Shown here in pieces: positions 31,525 to 42,089 of a stretch of DNA of 64,000 nucleotides. This DNA comes from Diogma glabrata (lineage: Eukaryota; Arthropoda; Insecta; Diptera; Cylindrotomidae): assembly GCA_963693315.1 (NCBI GenBank), contig OY856186.1, forward strand, positions 370,538,850 through 370,602,849, given 5' to 3'. A model generated the notes under the pieces. That model was not told the DNA's origin, did no database searches, and saw only the letters and a list, made by a program, of their open reading frames with translations. How positions within the stretch are numbered: position 1 is the stretch's first letter; each line of letters opens with the position of its first letter. The translations under genes and the position numbers were made by a program.

Positions 31525-33675
31525 GTAAAAAAAGTCAGACAAGTGCGAATAAAATTCGCTCGTCAAGGGTTCCGTGAATGTAAAAGAACAAAATATCAAA
31601 AACTATTGACAAAAAATTGTTTTGTAATGTCCTTATATTTCCAGACCATAGACGCATAACAAAATAATTGTGTAAAACAATAATGTTTAATCGTAAATGT
31701 AAATAGTAAATTACAATCAAATCCACATTGATCAAAAATAACTCAAAAAATGTTACATTAGGTTAAATCTCATCCATAGATGTTTATGATAACTCAAGAA
31801 AGATTCACCAGCTTGTAAATGGTTTAAACTTGAATATTTTTTCGGTCAATCAAGTGTTGAAATTTAGGGGGGGGTGGAAAGGCTACATACTAAAAATATT
31901 TTTTTTCAATAACACAAAAACTGTGCACCGCTAAGTTCTAAAAGAATTGTAATTCTTGTTTCTTAAATTAAGTGCTCCTTCATATGACACCCCATTCGCT
32001 TGGGTCAAAAATGGTTTTTTACTCTCCCCACACCCTTCCCCTTAACGCACAGAAATATAGTTATTTGAGACTTGGCTATGATTTTCATTCAAAATTTACA
32101 AATTTTCCTGTCCCTGCGAATTTTTTCAAATTTTTCTGTCAATCATCGTCGAAACGTAGGGGGCGGAACGATCTGAATTTTGCACTTTTTTGATAATAAC
32201 TCAAAAACTTTACATCACAAAATTCTAAAAAAAATTGCAATGATTTAGAAATTAAGTGCTCTTTCAAATGACATCTCACTCGCTTGGGTCCAAAAAGATT
32301 TTCTTTTACCCTCTTTACCCCGGTCCCCTAAACACACAGAAATATAATTATTTGAGACCTCTCTATAATTTTCATTCAAAATTTACCGAATTTCCTAGCT
32401 CTGTGAATTTTTTCAAATTTTTCTGTCAATCAGTGTCGAATCGTAGGGGGGAGGGGGGGGGAACTGTCTGAAAGTTGCACTTTTTTGTCTATAACTCAAA
32501 AATTGTGCACCGCAAAATTCTAAAAAAAATTGCAACAAATTTTAAATTAGGTGTTCTTTCAAATGACACCCCACTCGCTTGGGTCAAACAAATTTTTTTT
32601 TTACCCTCTTTACACCGGTCCCCTAAACACACAGAAATATAATTATTTGAGACCTCTCTATAATTTTCATACAAAATTTACCAAATTTCCTAGCTCTGTG
32701 AATTTTTTCAAATTTTTCTGTCAATCAGTGTCGAAACGTAGGGGGGGGAAACGGTCTGAATTTTGCACTTTTTTGTCCATAACTCAAAAACTGTGCACCG
32801 CAAAATTCTAAAAAAAATTAAAACAAATTTTAAATTAAGTGTGCTTTCAAATGACACCCCACTCGCTTGGGTCAAAAAAAATTTTTTTTACCCTCTTTAC
32901 ACCGGTCCCCTAAACACACAGAAATATAATTATTTGAGACCTTGCTATAATTTTCATACAAAATTTACTGAATTTCCTAGCTCTGTGAATTTTTTCAAAT
33001 TTTTCTGTCAATCAGTGTCGAAACGTAGGGGGGGGGGGGGACGGTCTGAAAGTTTCCCCTTTTTTTAAAATAACTCAAAAGCTGTGCATCGCAAAATTCT
33101 AAAAAAAATTGCTTTGTTTTTTAAATAAAGTGCTCTTTCAAATGACACCCCACTTGACTCCATTTTAAAAAGTGATTTTACCCCTCCTCATATCCACCCC
33201 CTTAATAAATCTAACTATGAGAATATGACACTTTTTTATATTTTTTATTAAAAACGTACTAATTTTTCTATCCTTCCAAATACATTTGAAAATGTTCGAT
33301 CAGTTAGGTTCGGAGCTAATCGAGGTAAGAAAACACAAAAAAACGTCATTATTCCAAATTATACAAAAAATGGTGAGGTGTAAAATTCCAAAATAAATTT
33401 TTAAGGAATACTGAAATGAAGCCCTTTCATATGATACCCTACTTAAGTATATAAAAAAATATATTTTCTCAAAGGTCTCACATCGTACCCTGTAAACCAA
33501 ACGAAAACCACTTTAGTTTTATTTGTATGCGTCATTTCATGTGAGCAGATTAGTTTTATTCGCACCTCAAATTTCAAGTCCAAAGCATTTATAGTTTACG
33601 AGATAATCGATATAATGTAAAAAACTCGTTTTACTCTCACCAATAGTGTTCCGTATAAAAAACGGAACCCTAAAA
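31525..33675 (+). repeat. Copy C of the AGGGTTCCGT / poly-G tandem repeat family
   Basis: It has the same ends as copy B (AAAAAAAGTCAGACAAGTGC..AGGGTTCCGTG and CTCACCAATAGTGTTCCGTA..ACGGAACCCTAAAA). It is flanked by the 12-bp direct repeat AGCGTGCGGTAA at 31513-31524 and 33676-33687, giving its exact limits. It contains four to five ~300-bp units, each with CAAATGACACCCCACTCGCT, AACACACAGAAATATAATTA and a run of 7-12 G after GTCGAAACGTA. Short frames that recur in each unit (about 70-100 codons) share the SLGSKKxFFYPLYTGPLNTQ theme but have no supporting start or domain. Confidence 0.88.
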
Positions 33676-34075
33676 AGCGTGCGGTAATGGATTTTCATAT
33701 ATATATTACCTCACGCTTTTAATAAAAAGAAAAATTTTTATTTAAAGAAAAATTTGATTTTTAAAAATTAAATATTTCAATTCATTTTGACACAGAATAA
33801 TGCAAAGCCTACCACAATTTGTAAACTATTTGCATTTAATTTATAATTAGTAGTTCATTTTTTCAAGTAATTAAACGCGTTTGGGCATTAAAACAAAGTC
33901 GTAGAAAAAGTATATAACAAATCTCGAGTGGTAAAGCATTTTCCATGCTCGTGAAGATACTGCACTCGACGCTACGCGTCTCGTGCGCAAAATTTTCCCT
34001 CGCATGTAAAATGCTATTTACAACTCTAGATATGTAATATACTATTTCATTCATTTAGAATCACAATTGATAGAA

Positions 34076-34390
34076 GTCGCAATTCCGTCAATGTTTCGCG
34101 TGTAGGATTAGCGTCCCACACTTTTTTTTTACAAATGTGTCAGATTTTCTCGATTTTGAATTTTTTTACAGAATTTTTTGGAAAATCTATTCGAGTTTTG
34201 GAATTATTTTTATTTTTGAATTTTTTTACAGAGGTTTTTAGAAAATTTATTTGAATTTTGGAATTATTTTAGTTTTTTGCTTTTTAGTAATTTTTTTTTA
34301 CAGTATGCATAACAATGAAGTAAAGAAAAGCGTTTCTTAAAAATTTTTTTTTGTTTTCAAATATTTCAATTTTTGTTTCTAAAAGCAACA
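34076..34390 (-). repeat. Right arm of ~320-bp long inverted repeat
   Basis: This is the inverse of 30966-31281, beginning AGTCGCAATTCCGTCAATGT. Directly beyond it, 34382-34452 is an inverted copy of 14160-14233, and 34495-34775 a direct copy of 14370-14592 plus 16334-16430. Confidence 0.9.
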
Positions 34391-34775
34391 ATTGAGTTAT
34401 TTTTCACTTTTTTTGCCTCTTTTGTTTTTCCTGAAGTCGGTTCTATTTTTTTAAAGTTTTTTTTTCACTAGTGAATTGACTTTTCGCATAGAAAAAATAA
34501 TATAACTATTGTACTCTTTCTGTAAAATAAAAAATATTCTCTAAATAATTGAAAGAAAGTCATCTTCTAACCGTCTTTTCGGAAACAAATATGTTTTGTA
34601 ACAAAATGTCAAATTTAGTTTTATCTTATAAAATAAAATAATTATAATGTTTGTGTTTCTTATAATAAAGAAAAAAGGTGATTTTCTTATTTAATTAATA
34701 AAATGAAGATGAATTTAATACAGTCCACTTAATAAAAGAAAAATTTTAAAGATCAAAACTCCAGCGATCAAACAA
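34391..34775 (+). repeat. Dispersed repeat, uninterrupted homologue of 14.2-16.4 kb
   Basis: It carries GTGATTTTCTTATTTAATTA as a continuous sequence where the copy at 14.6 kb holds the 1.74-kb insertion. It has no coding potential. Confidence 0.75.
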
Positions 34776-35015
34776 CACGTATTGGAGACAAAATGCAGTT
34801 TAAATGTAGTTTAATGTAACACTAAATTACCACATTCACTATAAGTTAGTTTAAAACTCTCTCTATCAAAAGAAAAATATCCAACGCAAAATGCTTTGCC
34901 TGCCCGGAAGTCAGAACCCCAGAAGATTTAAAAATTGCAATTCAACATCAGTCAATAATTTAGCATTTATTTTGTAACTGCTACTACGGGTGATATTTAA
35001 AAACCTATAGAACAT
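34776..35015. other. No recognised feature
   Basis: This is a short unassigned AT-rich stretch between the dispersed repeat and the TATCGATA satellite. Confidence 0.5.
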
Positions 35016-35278
35016 ATCGATATAAAAAACTAAACAGATATAACTGTAATTATCAATATATCGATAAGTACCAATATATCGATAAGTTTCGATTTATCGA
35101 TAAGTATTTATTTTTAAATATATCGAAAGTATCGATATATCGACCAGTATCGATTTATCGATAAGTCTCGATATATCGGTAAGTATCGATAAGTCGATAA
35201 GTATCGATATATCGATTTTTTATTATTCCGGTATCGTTATTCGATATGTCGATAATTATCGATATATTGAATAACGCA
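35016..35278. repeat. Second TATCGATA-rich satellite
   Basis: Irregular ~10-bp units ATCGATAAGT / ATCGATATATCGATAAGT occur for ~260 bp. It is similar in kind to 11246-11450 but with AAGT spacers. It is non-coding and strongly self-complementary. Confidence 0.8.
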
Positions 35279-35544
35279 TTATCCACAACAAAACGACATT
35301 GCAAAGAGAAAAAATTGCACTTTATTAGAAACGGAACGCTGTATGTTGCTGGAGGCAGATTAATCTTATATATTCTCGAGTGAAGTGATTATTACAGCAA
35401 ATTGTTAACGAAATTATGTAGTTGAAACTAAAAGTTGAAACACCAGGGTGGTATAATCGAAGGTTAAATATTGGTGAATTTAAAAATGTTTGCTCCAAGT
35501 GTTTTGTGTCACATCTGAATATCGACAGAAATTAGATTAAAAAA

Positions 35545-36110
35545 CATTCAGGGCTATCTTAATTGCATATGGTGAACATTCAAAGGGTTACGGGTGTTTT
35601 AATCCTAACACACAAACGATGAGTATAAGTCGATGATGTAAAGTTTGATGTGTCACGTAATGGTGTTGAAGGTACTAATGTAGACATTAATTAGGGCACT
35701 GATGAGAATACTTTATGAAATCAGTTACATTTATTTAAAATTAACAATCAAAATAATTCCAAGAAATTATGGATGAAAACAAATCTCAACAGGAGAATGG
35801 ACATTAATGGCAAGACGACAGATATTGCGAGTATAGCTAGCAATTGCGTCAAAATTTAATATGGACGTGGTGCATTTAGACGCAAAGACGGCATATTGTA
35901 GCAGTATACGCGTGAGCTGTTTTTATGAAATAACCTTCAGGATTCATCGAAATGGGACAACATTTCATAACGGTTTTCCTGAGTTATGTGCTTCTAAATC
36001 AAACAAATTTGGGCATTCAAAAAAAGGGATTCGGATGGAATTTTCTTGATATACGAGTCTTGGTATACATCTTTATCTTGATTTTAATAATTGGGAAAGA
36101 CAGTGCGTCA
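35545..36110 (+). pseudogene. Ty1/copia integrase end and RT start, degenerate
   Basis: This is a relic of a copia-type element. AILIAYGEHSKGYGCFNPNT (about 35551-35610) corresponds to the conserved post-integrase region (usually xGYSxxSKGYRLYNP). It is followed by DVKFDV (about 35637). Then AIASKFNMDVVHLDAKTA (about 35840-35893) is the first catalytic-Asp region of copia RT (usually QLDVxTAFLNG), with VFMK and PSGFIEMGQ following. A weak LLNQTNLGIQKKGFGWNF matches the LNKALYGLKQ box. It is broken by several stops and frameshifts. LTRs were not identified. Confidence 0.75.
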
Positions 36111-36706
36111 TATGAACAAGGTATATGCCACTAGCTGGACTTTTGGAAATTTAATTTTGATTTTATTTTGATTTGCCACTCTACCATGAAATTTTGGTCT
36201 ATGTCGTGTTTTATTGTGTGATAGAATTTAATGTTTAGTTATCAACAAAAAAAAAATAACAAAACAAAAAAACAAAAATATTTGCGTCCATCAACACCTC
36301 AGAACGCATGCTGTTGTGAGACCTAGGTCTTTCCAGGTTTTTATGTGTTGTGACATATATTGTAATTCTTGCTATACAGCATATTTTATTTAAAACAAAA
36401 AGACCCAACTCAAGCTAAGATAAGACATATACGCTAAGGGTTGCGTGATCAAAGGATGTTTTCAGCAGTAACCACGGCACGGCAGTTTTGATTTATAATA
36501 TATTACCACATCTCTACGAGAAAGTACATATAACCTTAATATGCCAATAACTTAATCCACAATATGAAGAGACTTTAATAAGAGGTAACTGAGGGAGAAA
36601 AACGAATAAACCTCATAAGCTCTACAATAGAAAAAATAGTAACAAACAATTTGTTAGAATATCAAGCGAGTTTATCTAGCAAAATCTTGTATGATGACAA
36701 CAATAC
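36111..36706. other. No recognised gene
   Basis: No domain was recognised. The Gypsy target duplication ATAC ends this stretch at 36703-36706. Confidence 0.5.
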
Positions 36707-36744
36707 TGTGACGATTATGGAAGACGATAGAACACAACACAATA
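36707..36744 (+). repeat. 38-bp remnant of 5' LTR
   Basis: It is identical to 40096-40133. Sequence diverges at once after CACAATA, marking the deletion breakpoint. Confidence 0.92.
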
Positions 36745-37480
36745 CGAATGCCCCAGAATCTCCATCCCTATTTCAAGAACCGCAAGGAATGGTGACAGTC
36801 TAACGATTGGAGCTGAAATTGATGACAACAACTGTACCATTACACTAGATACTGGAGCAACTCGCACAATAGTCCGTACATATTTACTAAAAGGGGAATT
36901 ACAACCAGCAGAAAATATCGAATAAAAACAGCAACAGTGGAAAGTGCAACTATCAGGGGAAGCAAAATTGCTGATATAAAAATAGGAAATACGCACTTTC
37001 AGCATGAAGTTCTAGTGTTCTAGTTCTTCATCGTTGATGAAGTAATTTTGGGCATGGACTTCATGAGGCCGAATGGATTTGTAATAGACGCTGGAAATGG
37101 AGTACTCAAGTATGGTAACGTAGAGTTGACTCTTCAGATGAATGGTGCAGAATCAAGTATGAGGCGAATAATATTGGAACATCGCGAAAAGCTGCCACCT
37201 AATACCGAAACAATCGTCTGGGGAAGATTGGACGGAGATTCTGGGTCACCAAGGTTATGGGTTGTAGAAGCCAATGAAAATGGTCTACAACATCAAGAGA
37301 TCATTATAGGGAAAACAAAAAAGAAGCAGAGCAGTTGTTCGAACGTTATTCGTCCATCTTCTGCAGTACATCAGCAGACAACGGAAGAACTAATCTGGTT
37401 AAGCATAAAATTGACACGGGAGCAGAGATGCTGATTCGCCAATCACCGAGAAGATTACCATAAGCAAAACGGGAAGAAGC
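36731..37480 (+). pseudogene. Gypsy aspartic protease and RT linker
   Basis: This is a retropepsin that processes the polyprotein. LTIGAEIDDNNCTITLDTGA has the catalytic Asp-Thr-Gly at 36848-36856. After a stop at 36923-36925 and a frame change come IADIKIGN..EVLV and VDEVILGMDFMRPNGFVID (about 37036-37090), the C-terminal ILG motif of retroviral-type proteases. The linker leading to RT ends KHKIDTGAEMLIRQSPRRLP (about 37410-37460). Two or more frame changes break it. Confidence 0.88.
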
Positions 37481-38270
37481 TGATAGAATGGTAAAGGATA
37501 TGGAAATGGCTGATGTTATCGAGCAATCAGATAGTCCATGGAGTTCACCTTTGGTTTTAGTTGGAAAGAAGGATGGAACTATGAGATTCTGCGTCGACTA
37601 CAGAAAACTGAATGCAGTAACAAAGAAAGATAGCTACCCATTACCTCGAGTTAATGTTTCCTTGGACACATTATCAGGTGCCAAATTATTCTCAACATTA
37701 GATCTGCAAAGTGGTTATTAGCTGGTAGAAGTCCAAGAAGTGGATCGAGAAAAGACAGCGTTTAGTGTGGGTATGGCAGTTTAACGTTATGCCATTCGGG
37801 CTATGTAATGCTCCCGCAACATTTGAATGTTTAATGGAACGTGTGCTGAAAGGATTACATTGGAGAACGTGCCTTGTGTACTTGGACGACATCATTGTAA
37901 CGGGCAAGGATTTTGACGATCATTTGAAGAATTTAGAAGAAGTCTTCGCGAGAATCCAAGCAGCAGGACTAAAATTGAGTCCAAAGAAATGTACACTATT
38001 CAGAGAAGAAGTAAGATACTTGGGGCACAAAGTAACAACAAATGGAATACACACAAATGCTGATAAGATCACAGCAGTAAAAGAATGGCCAAGACCTAAG
38101 AATTTACATGAGCTTCGCAGTTTTCTGGGATTGTGCACTTACTACCGACGTTTTGTACCAGAATTTTCCAATGTTGCTAAGAGTCTACATGGGCTCACGA
38201 GGAAGGATAAAGTTTTTGAATGGACCGAAAAGCAAGAAGACGCGTTTGTGGAGCATCGAAAAAGATTGTG
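37481..38270 (+). pseudogene. Gypsy reverse transcriptase
   Basis: The RT motifs appear in order: IEQSDSPWSSPLVLVGKKDG, RFCVDYRKLN, YPLPR, FSTLDLQSGY (first catalytic Asp). A stop at 37719-37721 and a frameshift near 37765 intervene. WQFNVMPFGLCNAPATF and the catalytic YLDDIIV (37879) follow, then LKLSPKKCTLFREEVRYLGH and ELRSFLGLCTYYRRFVPEFS. The active-site aspartates are intact, so inactivation is by the stop and frameshift. It would copy the element RNA in virus-like particles. Confidence 0.92.
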
Positions 38271-38700
38271 CACTGCACCAGTTCTGGCTTACCCTATACC
38301 AAATTTTAAATTTATATTAGACACTGATGCCAGCAATGATGGTATAGGAGGAGTTTTGTCTCAAGAAATTGATGGGCAAGAAAAAGTAATAGCTTATTAC
38401 TCAAAAATGCTGTCCAAACCAGAAAGGAATTATTGTGCAACCCGTAAAGAATTGCTAGCTATAGTGGAATGTGTAAAACATTTTCACAAATACTTGTACT
38501 GCTAAAAATTCCATTTGAGAACTGATCATGGAGCATTGAGGTGGCTACTACAATTTAAGAATCCGGAAGGACAAGTAGCACGATGGATTGAACGCTTACA
38601 GGCTTTTGATTTCGACATTGAACATCGAAGGGGAAGTGCACATGGAAATGCTGATGCATTATCAAGACGGCCATGCCAGGTGGAATGCAAGCACTGTAAT
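38271..38700 (+). pseudogene. Gypsy RNase H
   Basis: FILDTDASNDGIGGVLSQ (catalytic Asp near 38320) is followed by SKPERNYCATRKELLAIVEC (catalytic Glu). After a stop at 38503-38505 come RTDHGALRWLL and EHRRGSAHGNADALSRRPC, the usual end of the Gypsy RNase H with catalytic Asp. It degrades the RNA of the RNA-DNA hybrid. One in-frame stop interrupts it. Confidence 0.92.
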
Positions 38701-38869
38701 CGGGTGGAGAGTAAGGAAAACATTATTGATGTCAGACTTCTGCAAGTGCTTCCTAGTGAAGACTGGACACCTGAAATAAGAAGGAAGGAGCAACTGGAAG
38801 ATCCTAGCTTGGCACCAATAATAAAGTTCAGGAAAAGGGAGAAAAACTTACATGGGGTGACATTGTCGA

Positions 38870-40084
38870 TAACAGTCAAACGTTGAAGGCATATTGGGCA
38901 CGATGGGACAGTCTCTATATTGAAGATGGATGCTTGAAAAGAATATGGGAAAGCCCTGACGGATCAGTTAAAGAATCAATGATAGTATTTCCCAAAATAA
39001 GAATACCTCAAGTTTTAAAGGAATATCATGAAGGAACCAGTGGCGGTCACCTGGGTATTAACAAAACCCTTACTAAAGTACGGCGTAAATTTTATTGGTC
39101 AGGAGCACGTCAATCGGTAGTGGAATGGTGTCAAGCATGCGATCAATGTGCGGCTGCAAAGGGACCTGCAAGAAGAAGTCGTGGTAACATGAGTCAGTAT
39201 AATGTAGGAGCACCATTCGAAAGAATTGCAATGGATGTAGCTGGACCATTTCCGACTTCTGATAACAACAACAAATATGTGCTAGTCGTAATGGATTATT
39301 TTAGCAAGTGGCCAGAAGTGTGTGCAATACCAAACCAAGAAGCAACAACGATCGCTGAAGCAGTAGTTAACCGATGGAGATTCGATGGAGTACCGATGGA
39401 GATTCACACAGACCAAGGAAGAAATTTTGAATCTACCATATTTCAAGAAATCTGTCAGATGTTTGGAATTAATAAAACTAGAACAACTGCTCCACATCCC
39501 CAATCAGATGGCATGGTGGAAAGATTCAATGCTACTCTTGAGAAATATCTAGCAAAAGTAGTAAACAGAATCAACGTGATTGGTACCGTCATATTCCGTT
39601 ATTCTTGATGTCTTATAGATCATTAGTGCATGATACAACCAAAACGATGCCAGCTACAACCATTTTTGGAAATGATTTACGGCTACCTGGTGATCTGAAG
39701 TTTGGGATTATTCCATCGTCAACATTATGTGTCCAAGATTATGTTAATAAGCTTCAAAAAGAACTTAAGGAGGTACACACGTTTGTAAGACAGAAAGCAC
39801 AGATATCCAGTGATAGAATGAAGGATCGGTATGACATTCGCGCAAACAACAAGGGATTTAAGGAAGGACAACTAGTGTGGCTACACAATCCACAGCGGAG
39901 AAAAGGATTATCTCCAAAACTACAAACATCTTGGAAAGGACCTTATACCATCATAACAAAATTAAACGATGTCGTTTATCGAATAAAGAAAGGTCAACGA
40001 GCGAAACCAAAAGTCGTTCATCTAGAAAGATTAGCACCCTACAGAGGAGGAGATTTAGATTCTATTCGGGACGAACAGAAATAA
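38870..40084 (+). pseudogene. Gypsy integrase
   Basis: The zinc-binding HHCC domain reads EYHEGTSGGHLGINKTLTKV..CQACDQCAAAKG (about 39023-39160). The DDE core has Asp in IAMDVAGPFP (39234), Asp in IHTDQGRNFES (39411) and Glu in SDGMVERFN (39519), all intact. A frame change near 39575-39605 separates the C-terminal part. That part ends QLVWLHNPQRRKGLSPKLQ..W.GPY and PKVVHLERLAPYRG, the GPY/F-type tail, with a stop at 40082-40084. The polypurine tract AAGTGGGGGAGAA (40083-40095) comes directly before the 3' LTR. There is no chromodomain and no env. Confidence 0.92.
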
Positions 40085-40095
40085 GTGGGGGAGAA

Positions 40096-40755
40096 TGTGA
40101 CGATTATGGAAGACGATAGAACACAACACAATAGAACATCTATCGAGAAAATACTCGTTAGAGAAAATAGAAATAGAAATTTCTACAAAAGAAATATAAA
40201 ATCAGTAAAACCAAATCAACGTAACCAAAGTAAACATTTAATAGGAAGTTTTTGTTTTATCGAATAAAAAAATTGGTAAATAAAACAATTGAAAAGAATA
40301 GATTTCACACATAGGTGTCAATATTTGAAGATCGTCTCATTGTTGATCAAGGAAGGAAAAAAAGGGTGTGTTTTGTGTTCTAGAATATTTTAGCACTATC
40401 GAGGCTATTTCATGTATATATATATAAGAGGTGTTGTTCGAGGATAAAGTTTAGTATAAAATTGTTAGCGATACAAGTAGTATAAAAATTTAGCAGTGAT
40501 ATAGACGAATTAAAATTTACAGTGTTTTAAGTAGAAATTATTGTAAGTGATATTGTGAAAAATTGTAAAAGAATTATAAGTGGTGAAATACTGTTAGTAC
40601 AAAAAGAACTAAAAGGGGAATAGTAATAGGAGAAATATTTTTATTGTAAAATCTTGAACGAATAAAATTATAACGTTTAGAAAATCCATTGTGTTTTAAA
40701 TTTCCTGATTTATTGATCGAACTAAATAATTGTAACTCGGCGAAGAAACGTTACA
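40096..40755 (+). repeat. 3' LTR of Gypsy element
   Basis: It is 660 bp from TGTGACG to CGTTACA, with short inverted ends. A TATATATATATAAGAGG box (about 40414-40430) is a likely promoter, and AATAAA at about 40662 a likely polyadenylation signal. It is preceded by a polypurine tract and followed by the target duplication ATAC (40756-40759). Confidence 0.9.
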
Positions 40756-40759
40756 ATAC

Positions 40760-42089
40760 TATAGATTCAATCTGCGAGACATGTTCAATAACATCGCAAT
40801 TTTACTGAGAGTAGAAACACTGGTACAAACACAGATCATAGGTTGTGAGCTCAACAGTAGTGAACAAAAGAAGAATCGACAGTAAAGACTGTAGTTCAAA
40901 GTTATAGGTAAGGGGTTTATGGTATGGCAGCATGCTTATCTGACATGGAAATCTACTAAAACGCCGTTGCAAAAAATGGTGAAATAAATTAAAAGCAGTA
41001 TGAACTACAAGTGGTAATTAGAGGTACATGAACATAAATCAGCCGCCGATTAATTGGCATTCTCTCATTGAGATTACCACAAAAAAATAAAAACAGTTAA
41101 GGTATGAACGGTTTCATAATGGTTTCGCCTCCGGATGTACGTGCTCTTTCCTTGCACTTGTTTTAATGATCCAGGTGTGGAGCGAGTCGCGCAAAATTCA
41201 TTGATAATCAAATTGACTGCATCAAAGTGTCAAGCGATTCGTGCAGTGACGAGGATCGGCCAGGCTAGGGGCCTATTCAAAAAACTCTGTCGCGAACGAA
41301 GCCGCCTGCATACCGGGCGACCTTCAGGTATATTTTGCTTTTCCAAGTTAATCAGGGCTTTGTTTTGCACAACTGACCTTTGCAGTGAAACTCGAGGGAA
41401 GAATATGGAAAATTTTAATAAAAACAAAACACAAACATATAAGGTGGGGAAAGGAAGCAGGTACAAGTCGTAGGTACAGAAGTAAGACTCTTAGTCATGC
41501 TGATGATGTGAATGTACTAGCGGCGAGTGACACTACTGTGGCCGGAAGGAATAGGCACAATGCCAAAGAGAAGCAGCACGAGCAATAGGCAGAGATATCT
41601 ACCTATACCATCTTTCGGCCAGCCTGAGAGCCTGAATGACCTGCTGAGGCGGGGACTCGGTAATGCAAATGCAAGGTACCTAAGGTTCCTTGCGGAGGGA
41701 ATATCTTTGGAGGACTCAAAAGGAAAGACTTCCAGCAAAGAAGCCTAGAATAGCCACCTGTCACAACAAAGAGCAACACCATCTGAGACCAACAACCAGC
41801 TATGCTGGTGTAATTAAAGCAACTTAAAAATATAAAAAAGAACGAGAATATAAATAAAATCGAGAGATGTCCGAATTAAAAAGATTGTTTAGATCTTTCA
41901 ACACAAATATATATAGATAAAGGTCACACTCCAAGTCACGAGACAAAACCGATCGTAAATGCTGATACCACATCAATTTTGGCTCAAATGCTGAGAAATG
42001 CATATCACCTTGCAAGTTGAAAAACGCCCATTAACTCCAGATCAAAAAAACTAATTAGTTCTCCTGCTAATACGGCTACCAAAGCCGTT
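40760..42089. other. No recognised gene; unexplained open frames
   Basis: Overlapping frames at 41135-41473 and 41385-41748 have more GC and more protein-like composition than the surroundings (PIPSFGQPESLNDLLRRGLG and NANARYLRFLAEGI near 41605-41700). I cannot assign them. SHADDVNVLAAS near 41493-41528 faintly recalls the YADD box of a LINE RT. It is possibly debris of an R1- or Jockey-like element, but this is weak. Confidence 0.3.

Larger units (their letters stand above)
36707..40755 (+). mobile_element. Ty3/Gypsy LTR retrotransposon with deleted 5' LTR and gag
   Basis: The 3' LTR is 40096-40755 (660 bp), beginning TGTGACGATTATGG and ending CGTTACA. The 5' end begins with the same 38 bases (36707-36744) and then passes straight into protease sequence, so about 620 bp of 5' LTR, the leader and all of gag have been lost in one internal deletion. 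The 4-bp duplication ATAC at 36703-36706 and 40756-40759 shows that both outer ends are original. pol then runs PR-RT-RNase H-IN in the Gypsy order. The many breaks make it inactive. Confidence 0.93.

Noticed and set aside
31972..33068. Series of 70-100-codon frames with the SLGSKKxFFYPLYTGPLNTQ theme
   Set aside because: They recur once per ~300-bp unit of a non-coding tandem repeat, each in a frame broken by the G run. There is no domain and no sign of codon conservation beyond the DNA repeat.
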